This document shows positions 19,010-27,118 of a stretch of 64,000 nt of DNA, in pieces. Each line of letters starts with the position of its first letter. Position 1 is the stretch's first letter. The stretch lies in assembly GCF_000577895.1 (NCBI RefSeq), contig NZ_HG917868.1, forward strand, positions 2,356,001 through 2,420,000, written 5' to 3'. The translations under genes and the position numbers were made by a program. The stretch comes from Clostridium bornimense (lineage in GTDB: Bacteria; Bacillota; Clostridia; Clostridiales; Clostridiaceae). Below the pieces are notes generated by a model. It did not search any database. It had not been told where the DNA came from and was given only the letters and a program-made list of their open reading frames with translations.

Positions 19010-19127
19010 TTCACTCCACTCCTTTATATTATATTCTACCTTTATTTATACATATATGGTAGTATTTTGAATAAATTCTTGTGAACTAATTCCTCTTAAT
19101 TTTAACTTTCTTCTCTAAGCTAAGATA

Positions 19128-19159
19128 TAAAAAAAGATATGTAGAAAGTTCTACATATC
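19128..19159 (-). terminator. Terminator of the deoxynucleoside kinase gene
   Basis: 11-bp stem GATATGTAGAA (19136-19146) pairing with 19149-19159, then a T-run on the minus strand. Confidence 0.85.
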
Positions 19160-19165
19160 CTATGA

Positions 19166-19813
19166 TTACTTTAAAGCTTCTCTTATTAAATTTAATACAT
19201 ATTCTCTATCTTTAGGATTATTCTCAAAATCTAAATTATCTACATTAATTTTTAAAAGAGGCGATATATTATAATCCCTAAAATATTCTGCATATTGCTC
19301 ATTTAATCTTAACCAATAATCTTTTTCTACTACCTTTTCGTACTCTCTACCTCTTTTATTAATTTTTTTTATAGCATCATCAACACTAGTTTCTAAATAA
19401 ATCATAAGTTTAGGAGGACATAAATGTTCTGCCATATTTTCAAATAAATCCGTATAGATATTATATTCTTCTTCATCCATTTCATTATTTTCCATTAATA
19501 ACTTTGCAAAAATTAAATCTCCATAGATACTTCTATCTAATACCGCCTTATCTATTAAAGAAGCTTCTTTTATAGCTCTAAATCTATTATTTAGAAAAAA
19601 TATTTGAAGTGGAAATGAATATCTTTTTCTATCATAATAAAATTTATCTAATATAGGGTTGTCCACCACTGGTTCCAAAAATGCTGTATATCCCAGTTCC
19701 TCTACTAAAATATTCATAAGTGTAGTTTTACCAACACCAACTACTCCATCTACTACTATCATTGGCCAAGATTCCTTTCCCTCTATCTTTTTTAAATATT
19801 CTTTATATCTCAT
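19166..19813 (-). CDS. Deoxynucleoside kinase (deoxyadenosine/deoxyguanosine kinase type)
   Basis: 215 residues. P-loop GVVGVGKTTL at about 25-34, the DRSIYGD loop near 95 (the DRS motif of dNK enzymes), and the KRGREYEK lid region near 155. Salvages deoxynucleosides to monophosphates with ATP. Similar in size to Bacillus dGK/dAK proteins. Substrate specificity (dA, dG or dC) cannot be fixed from motifs. Single gene with a strong terminator. Confidence 0.88.
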   Translation of the reverse strand: MRYKEYLKKIEGKESWPMIVVDGVVGVGKTTLMNILVEELGYTAFLEPVVDNPILDKFYYDRKRYSFPLQIFFLNNRFRAIKEASLIDKAVLDRSIYGDLIFAKLLMENNEMDEEEYNIYTDLFENMAEHLCPPKLMIYLETSVDDAIKKINKRGREYEKVVEKDYWLRLNEQYAEYFRDYNISPLLKINVDNLDFENNPKDREYVLNLIREALK

Positions 19814-19944
19814 AATTTTGCTCCCCTACTACGACGATTTATTTATTACAAAATCAGTTCTTTTATTATTACAAAATACACAACTATTTTCAAGTATATT
19901 TTTATTTCACATAAATATACTTTATCATTCTATCTTCAAAAGCC

Positions 19945-19973
19945 TTTAATATAATATTGCATTATAGTATAAT
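19945..19973 (+). promoter_or_regulatory. Possible promoter of the phosphofructokinase gene
   Basis: TATAAT at 19968-19973 with a weak TTTAAT 17 bases upstream. The -10 is good, the -35 poor. Confidence 0.4.
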
Positions 19974-20030
19974 TAATATGATTTTTCACGAAATTTCAAG
20001 AATAAAATAGTTAGAAGGAGAAGTGTTCCT

Positions 20031-21248
20031 ATGAGAAACTGCATCGTTGCCCAATCAGGTGGCCCAACTGCTGTTATTAATTCTTCAGTTATCGGGATAT
20101 TTGACGAAAATTTAAAAACTCAATATTACAATAATGTTTATTGCGGCTTAAATGGTATTGAAGGTATTTTAAGAGGTGATATTAGGAATCTATCAGAGAT
20201 GGATTATGCTACATTACATAACCTAAAGTATACGCCTTCATCTGGACTTGGGTCTTGTAGATATAAACTAAAGAGCCCAGAAGAAAATCCTACTGAATAT
20301 AATAAATTATTTGACTTATTAACTTCTATGAATATTACTACATTTTTCTATGTTGGTGGTAATGACTCCATGGACACTGTAGATAAGCTTTCTAAATATG
20401 CAGAAATTATTAATTCTGATATAAAATTTATTGGTGTTCCTAAAACTATTGATAATGATCTTTACATAACTGATCATACTCCTGGTTTTGGATCTGCAGC
20501 AAAAATAATTGCAACAACTACTCTTGAAACTTATCTTGACTCATCTGTATATACTAATAATGGTATATTCATCTTAGAAACTATGGGAAGAGATACTGGT
20601 TGGCTTGCTGCTTCTGCTGCTCTAGCTCAAATAGGAGGTAAACCTGTAGCTGACTTTATATATCTTCCAGAAGTAGCTTTTGACGTTGATAAATTTCTAG
20701 AAGACGTTAGAGCTAAATTTGAAGAACAAAATCAAGTATATATTGTTGCATCTGAAGGTATTAAAAATTCTGAAGGAGTATTTATAGCTGATACACAACC
20801 AACTTCATCTCATGATAATTTTGGCCATGCTCAATTAGGTGGTGTATGTAATACCCTTAAAGAACTAATCATAAATGCAGGTATAACATCTAGAGTTAAA
20901 ACCTTAGAACTTGGAGTTATACAAAGATGTGCTATGCACTGTGCATCTGATAGAGATATAGAAGAAGCTCATATGGTCGGAAGAGATGCCATTAATTATT
21001 CTATAGATGGTGAAACTGGAATAATGGTAGCAATAAAAAGAGTGAATAATGCTCCTTATGTTTCCACAACATCTGCAGTTCCAGTATGCGAAATAGCTAA
21101 TAAAATTAAATATTTCCCAACTAACTGGATAAATGAAGCTCATAATCATGTTACTGAAGATGCTATTGAATATGTTAGACCTTTAGTTCAAGGAGAGCCA
21201 AGTATTTATACTGAGCTTGGAATGCCTAAGTTTTCATTAATAAGATAA
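20031..21248 (+). CDS. pfp: Phosphofructokinase, probably PPi-dependent (PFP type)
   Basis: 405 residues. Phosphorylates fructose 6-phosphate at C1. AQSGGPTAVIN at the N-terminus, GGNDSMDT near residue 105 and PKTIDNDL...TDHTPGFGSA near 140 define a PFK subfamily usually annotated as diphosphate-dependent. Lys in PKTIDND (Gly in ATP-type PGTIDND) favours PPi, but GGND is neither the GGDD of classical PFP nor the GGDG of ATP-PFK, so the donor is uncertain. AAGGAG precedes the ATG. Monocistronic; terminator at 21304-21349. Confidence 0.88.
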   Translation: MRNCIVAQSGGPTAVINSSVIGIFDENLKTQYYNNVYCGLNGIEGILRGDIRNLSEMDYATLHNLKYTPSSGLGSCRYKLKSPEENPTEYNKLFDLLTSMNITTFFYVGGNDSMDTVDKLSKYAEIINSDIKFIGVPKTIDNDLYITDHTPGFGSAAKIIATTTLETYLDSSVYTNNGIFILETMGRDTGWLAASAALAQIGGKPVADFIYLPEVAFDVDKFLEDVRAKFEEQNQVYIVASEGIKNSEGVFIADTQPTSSHDNFGHAQLGGVCNTLKELIINAGITSRVKTLELGVIQRCAMHCASDRDIEEAHMVGRDAINYSIDGETGIMVAIKRVNNAPYVSTTSAVPVCEIANKIKYFPTNWINEAHNHVTEDAIEYVRPLVQGEPSIYTELGMPKFSLIR

Positions 21249-21250
21249 GA

Positions 21251-21420
21251 CAGTGCACAGCTTTTGTGAATTTTCCTTGCAGGAAAATTTAAAATTGTAT
21301 ATGAAAAATGCTCATGATCATACTACTTTATAATCATGAGCATTTTTTATTAGATTTCATTTTCATTATAAAAACTATTATCTCAGAAATTCCGTAGGAA
21401 TTTCCTACCCAACTGTGAAC
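21251..21420. mobile_element. Heptamer-bounded noncoding element containing a bidirectional terminator
   Basis: Starts with CAGTGCACAG three bases after the pfp stop and ends in a degenerate AACTGTGAAC two bases before the nfnB stop. It holds two AATTCC-like hairpins (TTTTCCTTGCAGGAAAA at about 21271-21287; GAAATTCCGTAGGAATTTC at 21386-21404) on either side of the terminator 21304-21349. The element thus occupies the whole convergent gap. Confidence 0.5.
21304..21349. terminator. Bidirectional terminator between pfp and nfnB
   Basis: AATGCTCATGAT pairs with ATCATGAGCATT, flanked by A-run and T-run, so it serves both convergent genes. Confidence 0.85.
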
Positions 21421-21422
21421 TA

Positions 21423-22796
21423 TTATCCTAGTTTTTCTATTATTGCTTTTGCTGCAGTTTTTCCTGCTCCCATTGCTAATATTACAGTTGCTGCTCCTGT
21501 TACAGCATCTCCTCCAGCATATACATTTTCTCTTGTTGTTTCTCCTGTTTCTTCATGGACTACTATACATTTTCTCTTGTTTACTTCTAAACCTTCTGTA
21601 GTACTTGGAATTAATGAACTTGGAAGTGTTCCTAAACTCATTATTACAGTATTAACATCCATTACAAATTCTGATCCTTCAATTGGCTTTGGTGATCTTC
21701 TTCCAGATTCATCTGGTTCTCCCAATTCCATCTTTACACATTTTATCCCTGAAACCCAACCTTGTTCATTTTGAATTATCTCTACAGGGTTTGTTAAAAC
21801 ATCAAAAATTATTCCTTCTTCTTTAGCATGATGAACTTCTTCTTTTCTAGCTGGAAGTTCTTCTTCACCTCTTCTATATATAATATGAACTTCAGCACCA
21901 AGTCTTTTAGCAGTTCTCGCTGCATCCATTGCAACATTTCCGCCACCAACAACTGCTACAACTCCACCTTTAACTATCGGGGTATCATAATCCTCTTTAA
22001 ATGCTTTCATCAAATTATTTCTTGTTAAAAATTCATTAGCTGAGAATACACCATTGGCATTTTCTCCTGGTATCCCCATAAATCTTGGTAGTCCAGCTCC
22101 TGATCCTATAAATACCGCTTCAAATCCTTGATCTATAAGCTCGTCTATTGTTATAGTTCTTCCAACTAAAACATTAGTCTCAATTTTTACTCCAATTTTC
22201 TTTAAATTTTCAATTTCATTTTTTACTACTGTATCTTTTGGTAATCTAAATTCAGGAATACCATATACTAAAACTCCTCCTGGTTCATGAAGAGCTTCAA
22301 ATATAGTAACATCAAAGCCTTCTTTTGCTAAATCCCCAGCACATGTTAATCCAGATGGCCCTGAACCTATTATTGCTACTTTTTTCCCGTTAGATTCTTT
22401 CTTAGATGATAATTCTACACTATGTTCTCTTGCCCAATCTCCAACAAATCTTTCTAGTTTACCTATAGATACTGCCTCACCTTTAATTCCTAATACACAC
22501 TTAGATTCACATTGAACTTCTTGTGGACATACTCTCCCACATACAGATGGTAGTGCAGTGTATTTATTTAAAATTTTAGATGCTTCTTCAAATTTTCCTT
22601 CTTTTACTTGCGCAATAAATTCTGGAATTCCTACTGATACTGGACACTTTGTTACGCACATAGGTTTCTTACACCCTAAACATCTATTTGCTTCTTCAAT
22701 AGCCTCTTCTTCATTATATCCCAAGCAAACTTCTTCAAAATTAGTTGATCTTTCTTTTGGATCTTGTTCTCTTACTGGCACCCTATTTAACTTCAT
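21423..22796 (-). CDS. nfnB: NADH-dependent ferredoxin:NADP+ oxidoreductase, large subunit (NfnB / GltD-like)
   Basis: 457 residues. N-terminal bis-[4Fe-4S] region with CLGCKKPMCVTKCP and CGRVCPQEVQCESKC, an FAD fold (AIIGSGPSGLTCAGDLAKEG near 148), an NADPH fold (VAVVGGGNVAMDAART near 280) and the closing FAD motif NVYAGGDAVTGA. By itself this could be called glutamate synthase small subunit, but its partner 12 bases upstream is an NfnA-type flavoprotein and no GltB is present. That makes NfnAB, which couples NADH and reduced ferredoxin to NADP+ reduction by bifurcation, the better call. Confidence 0.9.
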   Translation of the reverse strand: MKLNRVPVREQDPKERSTNFEEVCLGYNEEEAIEEANRCLGCKKPMCVTKCPVSVGIPEFIAQVKEGKFEEASKILNKYTALPSVCGRVCPQEVQCESKCVLGIKGEAVSIGKLERFVGDWAREHSVELSSKKESNGKKVAIIGSGPSGLTCAGDLAKEGFDVTIFEALHEPGGVLVYGIPEFRLPKDTVVKNEIENLKKIGVKIETNVLVGRTITIDELIDQGFEAVFIGSGAGLPRFMGIPGENANGVFSANEFLTRNNLMKAFKEDYDTPIVKGGVVAVVGGGNVAMDAARTAKRLGAEVHIIYRRGEEELPARKEEVHHAKEEGIIFDVLTNPVEIIQNEQGWVSGIKCVKMELGEPDESGRRSPKPIEGSEFVMDVNTVIMSLGTLPSSLIPSTTEGLEVNKRKCIVVHEETGETTRENVYAGGDAVTGAATVILAMGAGKTAAKAIIEKLG

Positions 22797-22807
22797 ATAA
22801 ATACCCC

Positions 22808-23680
22808 CTAAATGTTTTTCTTACAAGTACAAGTATGATCTTTTTCTGCCTTAGCTAATTTTTGTCCTTCTTCTGTTTTATATATAGCTTGTCTTTTCAT
22901 AGCTTCATCAAAATCCACAAGATGTCCATCAAATTCAGGACCATCAACACAAGCAAATTTTGTTTCATTTCCTACAGTTACCCTACAAGCACCACACATT
23001 CCTGTTCCATCTACCATAAGAGTATTTAAAGATACTATAGTTGATATACCTAATTCTTTTGTTAAGCTACATACAAATTTCATCATTATCATTGGTCCAA
23101 TAGCTATAACTTCATCATAGTTATTCCCATTATCCACTAGATCTTTTATTTTATCTGTAACTCTTCCATTAAAGCCATAACTTCCGTCATCAGTACAAGG
23201 ATATACATTTGCACCTAACTTCTTCATTTCATCTTCTAGTATTACAAACTCCTTACTTCTACCCCCAATTATTACATCTGTTTTTATGCCTCTTTCACTT
23301 AACCATTTTACTTGAGGATATACTGGTGCAGCCCCAACTCCACCAGCTACAAATAAAATCTTTTTATCTTTTAACTTATTTATTTCTTCATTTATAAATT
23401 CAGATGGTCTTCCCAAAGGACCTGCAAAGTCATTAATGAAATCCCCTTCTTTTAAAGATACTATCTTATTAGTTGAGTATCCTACAGCTTGAATAACTAT
23501 AGTAACTGTACCTTTATCTAAATCATAATCACATATTGTAAGCGGTATTCTTTCACCTTTCTCATCAACAATAAGAATAATAAATTGCCCCGGCTTTGCA
23601 GCTTTTGCTACCTTTGGAGCTTTTACATCCATTAAAAAAATTTTTGGTGCTAATTCTATTTTCTTAACTATTTCATACAT
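22808..23680 (-). CDS. nfnA: NADH-dependent ferredoxin:NADP+ oxidoreductase, small subunit (NfnA)
   Basis: 290 residues. FAD domain (about 1-95, PLTICDYD), NAD domain (FVAGGVGAAPVYPQ near 110), and a C-terminal cysteine set for a [2Fe-2S] cluster (DGTGMCGACRVTV near 223, FACVDGPEFDGH near 240), plus a Cys-rich tail HTCTCKK. Related to PyrK and sulfide dehydrogenase beta subunits; linkage with the GltD-like subunit identifies NfnA. Translation starts at ATG 23680 with GGAGGG upstream. Two-gene operon, convergent with pfp. Confidence 0.9.
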   Translation of the reverse strand: MYEIVKKIELAPKIFLMDVKAPKVAKAAKPGQFIILIVDEKGERIPLTICDYDLDKGTVTIVIQAVGYSTNKIVSLKEGDFINDFAGPLGRPSEFINEEINKLKDKKILFVAGGVGAAPVYPQVKWLSERGIKTDVIIGGRSKEFVILEDEMKKLGANVYPCTDDGSYGFNGRVTDKIKDLVDNGNNYDEVIAIGPMIMMKFVCSLTKELGISTIVSLNTLMVDGTGMCGACRVTVGNETKFACVDGPEFDGHLVDFDEAMKRQAIYKTEEGQKLAKAEKDHTCTCKKNI

Positions 23681-23879
23681 ATGTTTCCCTCCATATTTCC
23701 CGTAAAAAAATATCCAAATATTCTTCCATAATTTTATATACTATATTTTATTTTATAAGACATCTTATTCCATTTCAAGAATAAATTTAAATATACCATT
23801 TCTCTTTGTAGATTACTATTTTTTTATAGATATTTTTAGGTAAATTTGTTATATTAGTGTAGATATGATTTTAAATAAG

Positions 23880-23908
23880 TTTACAAGTGATAATTATTAT
23901 TGTATAAT
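23880..23908 (+). promoter_or_regulatory. Promoter of perR with AT-rich operator
   Basis: TTTACA, 17 bases, TATAAT. The spacer and -10 lie in an AT-rich block whose 24-base core (23896-23919) is repeated exactly at 23935-23958. PerR boxes have the form TTATAATNATTATAA and these blocks are similar, so autoregulation is plausible but inferred. Confidence 0.6.
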
Positions 23909-23958
23909 ATTATTAATTAAATAGAATAATAATAATTATTGTATAATATTATTAATTA
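23896..23958. repeat. Direct repeat in the perR leader
   Basis: An identical 24-base AT-rich core at 23896-23919 and 23935-23958 (39-base period), with partial similarity beyond. Each copy contains TATAAT. The second copy ends just before the AGGAG site. Confidence 0.85.
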
Positions 23959-23977
23959 GATAATAGGAGTGTTAACT

Positions 23978-24385
23978 ATGGAGAATATATCTGCCGTATT
24001 TAAAGAAAAGAAACTTAAACTTACTCCTCAAAGAATAGCCGTATATAAATATTTATGTTCTACTAACGAACATCCATCAGCTGAAACTATTTATAAAGCA
24101 CTACAACCAGATTATCCTACTATGAGCCTTGCTACTGTATATAAAGCTTTAAAAACTCTTACTGAAGTTAATCTTATCCAAGAACTAAATGTAGGAGAAG
24201 GTAGTTTTAGATATGATGCTACTATAAATGCTCATCCACATATTCAATGTTTAACCTGTGGTAAAGTAGATGATATCTGTGGAATGCCACTTGATGATAT
24301 AATGATTAAAGCAAATGAATATACGGACTATGAAATTTTAGGAAGTAAAATATATATGTTTGGAATTTGTAAGGACTGTAAATAA
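23978..24385 (+). CDS. perR: Fur-family regulator, PerR-like
   Basis: 135 residues from the ATG at 23978 (AGGAG eight bases upstream; the GTG at 23969 is too close to that site). Winged helix in the first 80 residues (KLTPQRIAVYKYL, SLATVYKALKTL), then the dimerisation domain. Asp in RYDAT and His-x-His in AHPHIQC fit the PerR regulatory metal site, and CLTCGK with CKDCK form the structural zinc site. PerR represses peroxide-defence genes until its bound iron oxidises His. Fur or Zur identity is less likely but not excluded. Followed by its own terminator. Confidence 0.88.
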   Translation: MENISAVFKEKKLKLTPQRIAVYKYLCSTNEHPSAETIYKALQPDYPTMSLATVYKALKTLTEVNLIQELNVGEGSFRYDATINAHPHIQCLTCGKVDDICGMPLDDIMIKANEYTDYEILGSKIYMFGICKDCK

Positions 24386-24415
24386 CCTCATTTAAATAAT
24401 GAGGTTATTTTTTTT
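24384..24415 (+). terminator. Terminator of perR
   Basis: AACCTCATT/AATGAGGTT stem overlapping the stop codon, followed by an eight-T run. Confidence 0.9.
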
Positions 24416-24456
24416 ATGTCTCCTTCATAAACTTTATTATACGAGGAGGTATACAT

Positions 24457-25368
24457 ATGAAATTTAGAATTTTATTTATAAAAAAAGAAACATTATTTAT
24501 AATCACCTTTGCTATACTTATTTCAATTTTATTCTCTATATACATAATAACCAAACCAACTGAAGAATCTTCTACTTATGTAGATAATTTAATTACTTCT
24601 ACAACTATAGATATAAATGGAGATGGTAAAAAAGAAGAATTATCTAGGGTAAATGATGGCGATGATGTGGGAATCTTAATAAAATATGATAACAAAGAAG
24701 AATGTTTAAACAAACTTTCTAAAACTTCTTATTTCAAGTCTATGGATCTATTTTTTTGTGACTTAACAAGAAATTCTATTCCAGAAGTTATTGTAAATGT
24801 ACATAATAAATCAAATTCAAAAATAGAGATTTTTTCATCTTCAGAAGGAAAAATGAATAAAATATTTTCTAAAGAGGGTACTATCGTTGGTATATCAAAT
24901 TCAACTAATAATAGAACTCCTCTTTTAACTATCGGTGAAAAAAAAGAAAATGATCTTATATTATCTACATATTTATTAATTAACGGAGAAGAAAAAAAAT
25001 TAAATATAAATTCCGATTACATTTTTGGAAAGGACACAATATCTGCTCTTATATCTTACATAGAAAATATGTATTACGAGAATACTCCTATGGATTTATC
25101 TCTTATATCTCATGATTTTAGAGGTGAAAGTTATAATGCCTTTGAATCTTTAGACAGTAATACTCATCTTATATTTGATAAAGGTTCTTTCTCTGATTTA
25201 AAGTATAATAAGGATGGCCAATTATCGTCTATAAAATGGTGCTTATCTTTTCATACTAAAGAAGATACTACTAATGATACCTTATATAATTTTAATATAA
25301 TTCTAGACTTAGATGATAAACTTACTTCACCTTATTGCTATAAAATTAAACTTATATCTCTTAGCTAA
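24457..25368 (+). CDS. Membrane-anchored extracytoplasmic protein, unknown
   Basis: 303 residues. Basic N-terminus, one membrane helix at about 12-32, the rest outside the membrane. Just after the helix is DINGDGKKEEL, a calcium-loop-like motif as in FG-GAP/VCBS beta-propeller repeats; FFCDLTRNSIPEVIV near 100 looks like a degenerate second copy. No catalytic motif recognised. A GAGGAGG ribosome binding site precedes the ATG. It stands between perR and the convergent low-complexity gene; no terminator of its own is clear. Confidence 0.75.
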   Translation: MKFRILFIKKETLFIITFAILISILFSIYIITKPTEESSTYVDNLITSTTIDINGDGKKEELSRVNDGDDVGILIKYDNKEECLNKLSKTSYFKSMDLFFCDLTRNSIPEVIVNVHNKSNSKIEIFSSSEGKMNKIFSKEGTIVGISNSTNNRTPLLTIGEKKENDLILSTYLLINGEEKKLNINSDYIFGKDTISALISYIENMYYENTPMDLSLISHDFRGESYNAFESLDSNTHLIFDKGSFSDLKYNKDGQLSSIKWCLSFHTKEDTTNDTLYNFNIILDLDDKLTSPYCYKIKLISLS

Positions 25369-25378
25369 ATTTGACCTC

Positions 25379-25408
25379 AAAAAATAAAAATGGGACCATT
25401 ATGGTCCC
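25379..25408 (-). terminator. Terminator for the low-complexity gene cluster
   Basis: Perfect GGGACCATTATGGTCCC palindrome (25392-25408) followed on the minus strand by a T-rich run. On the plus strand it is followed by G-runs, so it acts for the minus-strand genes. Confidence 0.75.
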
Positions 25409-25504
25409 AAGGGGGATGGGGGGTTTAGTAAGTAATTTATTACTTACACATTGATAAAACTTCAATGTATTTATAATATTGCCAACTATTTAAGTTTTTA
25501 TACA

Positions 25505-26329
25505 TTATCTTTTACTTTCTTCATAATATGAAATCATTTCTTTTAAAATCTTCCCTCTATCAGGAGTAACAAATCTGGAAAGTATCTTTAATAAATATAT
25601 GATATCTTCTCCCTTATTCACATTTTTTATCTCTACATCTTCAAATTTCTCTACTACAGCTTCCCCAGCAACATTATTATTAGGTTGTTTATTCTCAGCC
25701 ATAGATTGTGCCGGTTTTCTTGTATTATTGTTTGTTGGCTTTTGTCTATAATTGGGCATATGTTGTCTGTACATTGGTTGTCCCATTGGTGGCTGACCCA
25801 TTGGTGGTGGTTGCATTGATCCTTGCATTGGTGGTTGCATCGGTCCTTGGCCCATCATCGGTGATGAATTGTTGTTAAATAATCCTCCCATCATTGATGC
25901 CAATGGATTACCTCCTCCCATCATTGATGCTAGCGGATTACCTCCTCCCATCATTGATGCTAGTGGATTGCCTCCTCCCATCATTGATGCTAATGGATTG
26001 CCTCCTCCCATCATTGATGCTAGTGGATTGCCTCCTCCAGATAAATTTTGCATAGGATTTTGATTCATTACGTTAGAAAACATACTCATTAAATCACCTG
26101 ATCCTCCACCGTTATTCCCTTGTGACCCCATCATACTTGATAGCATATTCATCATATCATTGTTTCCACCGTTTCCACCATTTCCACCATTGTTTCCCTG
26201 CATCATATTCATGATATCTCCCATATTATTACCATTTGAGTTTCCACCATTTCCAGTTAATCCAGCTAAAAAATCCATAAAATTAGGTCCATTTCCAGGC
26301 CTACTATGTCTACTTCTATGCCTTCCCAT
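25505..26329 (-). CDS. Gly/Asn/Met/Pro-rich repeat protein, probable spore-surface or assembly protein
   Basis: 274 residues. Basic start (MGRHRSRHSRPGNGP), then Gly/Asn/Met-rich segments with amphipathic pieces (MNMMQG, MNMLSSMMG, MSMFSNVM), five tandem copies of NPLASMMGGG at about 98-148, a Pro/Met/Gln-rich stretch (QPPMGQP) and a folded charged C-terminal helix pair (about 225-274, EDIIYLLKILSRF). No signal peptide or membrane helix. Not recognised as a named family. Its two upstream neighbours are Cys/Gly-rich proteins of the kind found in spore coats, so the three may form one sporulation unit; this is inference. Confidence 0.8.
   Translation of the reverse strand: MGRHRSRHSRPGNGPNFMDFLAGLTGNGGNSNGNNMGDIMNMMQGNNGGNGGNGGNNDMMNMLSSMMGSQGNNGGGSGDLMSMFSNVMNQNPMQNLSGGGNPLASMMGGGNPLASMMGGGNPLASMMGGGNPLASMMGGGNPLASMMGGLFNNNSSPMMGQGPMQPPMQGSMQPPPMGQPPMGQPMYRQHMPNYRQKPTNNNTRKPAQSMAENKQPNNNVAGEAVVEKFEDVEIKNVNKGEDIIYLLKILSRFVTPDRGKILKEMISYYEESKR
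25884..26033. repeat. Five 30-bp tandem repeats in coding DNA
   Basis: Five consecutive 30-base units, differing at only a few positions, encode NPLASMMGGG. In-frame copy-number variation between strains is likely. Confidence 0.95.
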
Positions 26330-26373
26330 ATCACACCTCTATAATTCTGGGGGCATAGCCCCCATATTTTTTA

Positions 26374-26574
26374 TTAGAAAAAGAAAGGGAATCCCAATAG
26401 TAATAAAGCAAATAAGTCAAAATTACCATTGTTTTGTCCACAACAACCACAATTTCCTCCACAATTATTATTTGCAGCTACATATACAGGATATGAAGGA
26501 TTTATATAGTACTTTTGTCCATTTAAGCATACTATATTACTGCTAAAACATTGATTTGTGCATCCTAGACCCAT
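26374..26574 (-). CDS. Small Cys/Asn/Gly-rich protein with hydrophobic tail
   Basis: 66 residues: MGLGCTNQCFSSNIVC at the start, CGGNCGCCGQNNGN in the middle, and a hydrophobic end FDLFALLLLGFPFFF. Eight cysteines. AGGTGACTTGTAATG supplies the binding site (GGAGGTG). Composition and neighbourhood suggest a cross-linked spore coat or exosporium component. A GGGGGC/GCCCCC hairpin lies just beyond the stop (26349-26363). Confidence 0.7.
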   Translation of the reverse strand: MGLGCTNQCFSSNIVCLNGQKYYINPSYPVYVAANNNCGGNCGCCGQNNGNFDLFALLLLGFPFFF

Positions 26575-26643
26575 TACAAGTCACCTCCAAGTTCTTTACA
26601 TTACTTCTTAATGTTTACATAAAGTGATAACACTTTTATGTTC

Positions 26644-26667
26644 AATAGGAGGGATATCCCTCCTATT
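26644..26667 (-). terminator. Perfect 24-base palindrome after the Cys/Trp-rich gene
   Basis: AATAGGAGGG pairs with CCCTCCTATT immediately beyond the stop at 26673. No T-run follows on the minus strand, so it may be an mRNA-stabilising or attenuating hairpin instead of a true terminator. Confidence 0.4.
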
Positions 26668-26672
26668 TAATC

Positions 26673-27071
26673 TTAACAGCAGCAATCATCTGATACTGGA
26701 GATACTGGATAATAAGCTACAGGAGCGCAATTATTTCCACAGTTGTTTCCACAATTATTGCCAAAACCACAGAAGAATATTAATAAGATCCAGATCCACC
26801 ACCAGCTGCCATTACCGCCGAAGCCTCCACATCCGTTTCCAAATCCTGATCCATATCCCATGTTGTTGCAACAACAGCAGCAATCACGGTTTTTCTTCTT
26901 TCTGCAACAACAATCACAGCATCCCATATTGTTATATCCTCCTCCGCCGAAGCCTCCGAAGCCATTGCCACATCCGCCACAGCTAAATATTAATATGATC
27001 CAAATGATCCACCACCAAGAATTGTTCATGTTACCTCCACAGTTACCGCCACAATTTCCAAATCCATTCAT
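26673..27071 (-). CDS. Cys/Gly/Trp-rich hydrophobic protein with duplicated Trp-rich segment
   Basis: 132 residues. Two related hydrophobic segments, NSWWWIIWIILIFSCG (about 15-30) and GSWWWIWILLIFFCG (about 84-98), sit near the two ends. Glycine-rich linkers and cysteine clusters (CCDCCC, DCCCCC) separated by the basic RKKKNRD fill the middle, giving a near mirror-image layout. About 25 cysteines. The C-terminus ends SDDCCC. Good GGGAGG ribosome binding site. No named family recognised. The Gly-rich plus short hydrophobic helix plan recalls small sporulation proteins, and a CATACTATA sporulation-type -10 lies about 48 bases upstream. Confidence 0.75.
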   Translation of the reverse strand: MNGFGNCGGNCGGNMNNSWWWIIWIILIFSCGGCGNGFGGFGGGGYNNMGCCDCCCRKKKNRDCCCCCNNMGYGSGFGNGCGGFGGNGSWWWIWILLIFFCGFGNNCGNNCGNNCAPVAYYPVSPVSDDCCC

Positions 27072-27118
27072 GTTATTTAACCTCCCTAAGATACTTTGTT
27101 TTATTTAAATCTATAGTA

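Noticed and set aside
21423-22796. Glutamate synthase small subunit (GltD)
   Set aside because: No large subunit is nearby, and the adjacent NfnA-type flavoprotein makes NfnB the better assignment.
25409-25428. G-run segment as a G-quadruplex
   Set aside because: Only two G-runs are present (GGGGG and GGGGGG), too few for a convincing intramolecular quadruplex.
26743-27108. Pro-rich open frame antisense to the Cys/Trp protein
   Set aside because: Arises from the reverse complement of Gly and Trp codons; the minus-strand gene has the binding site and promoter.
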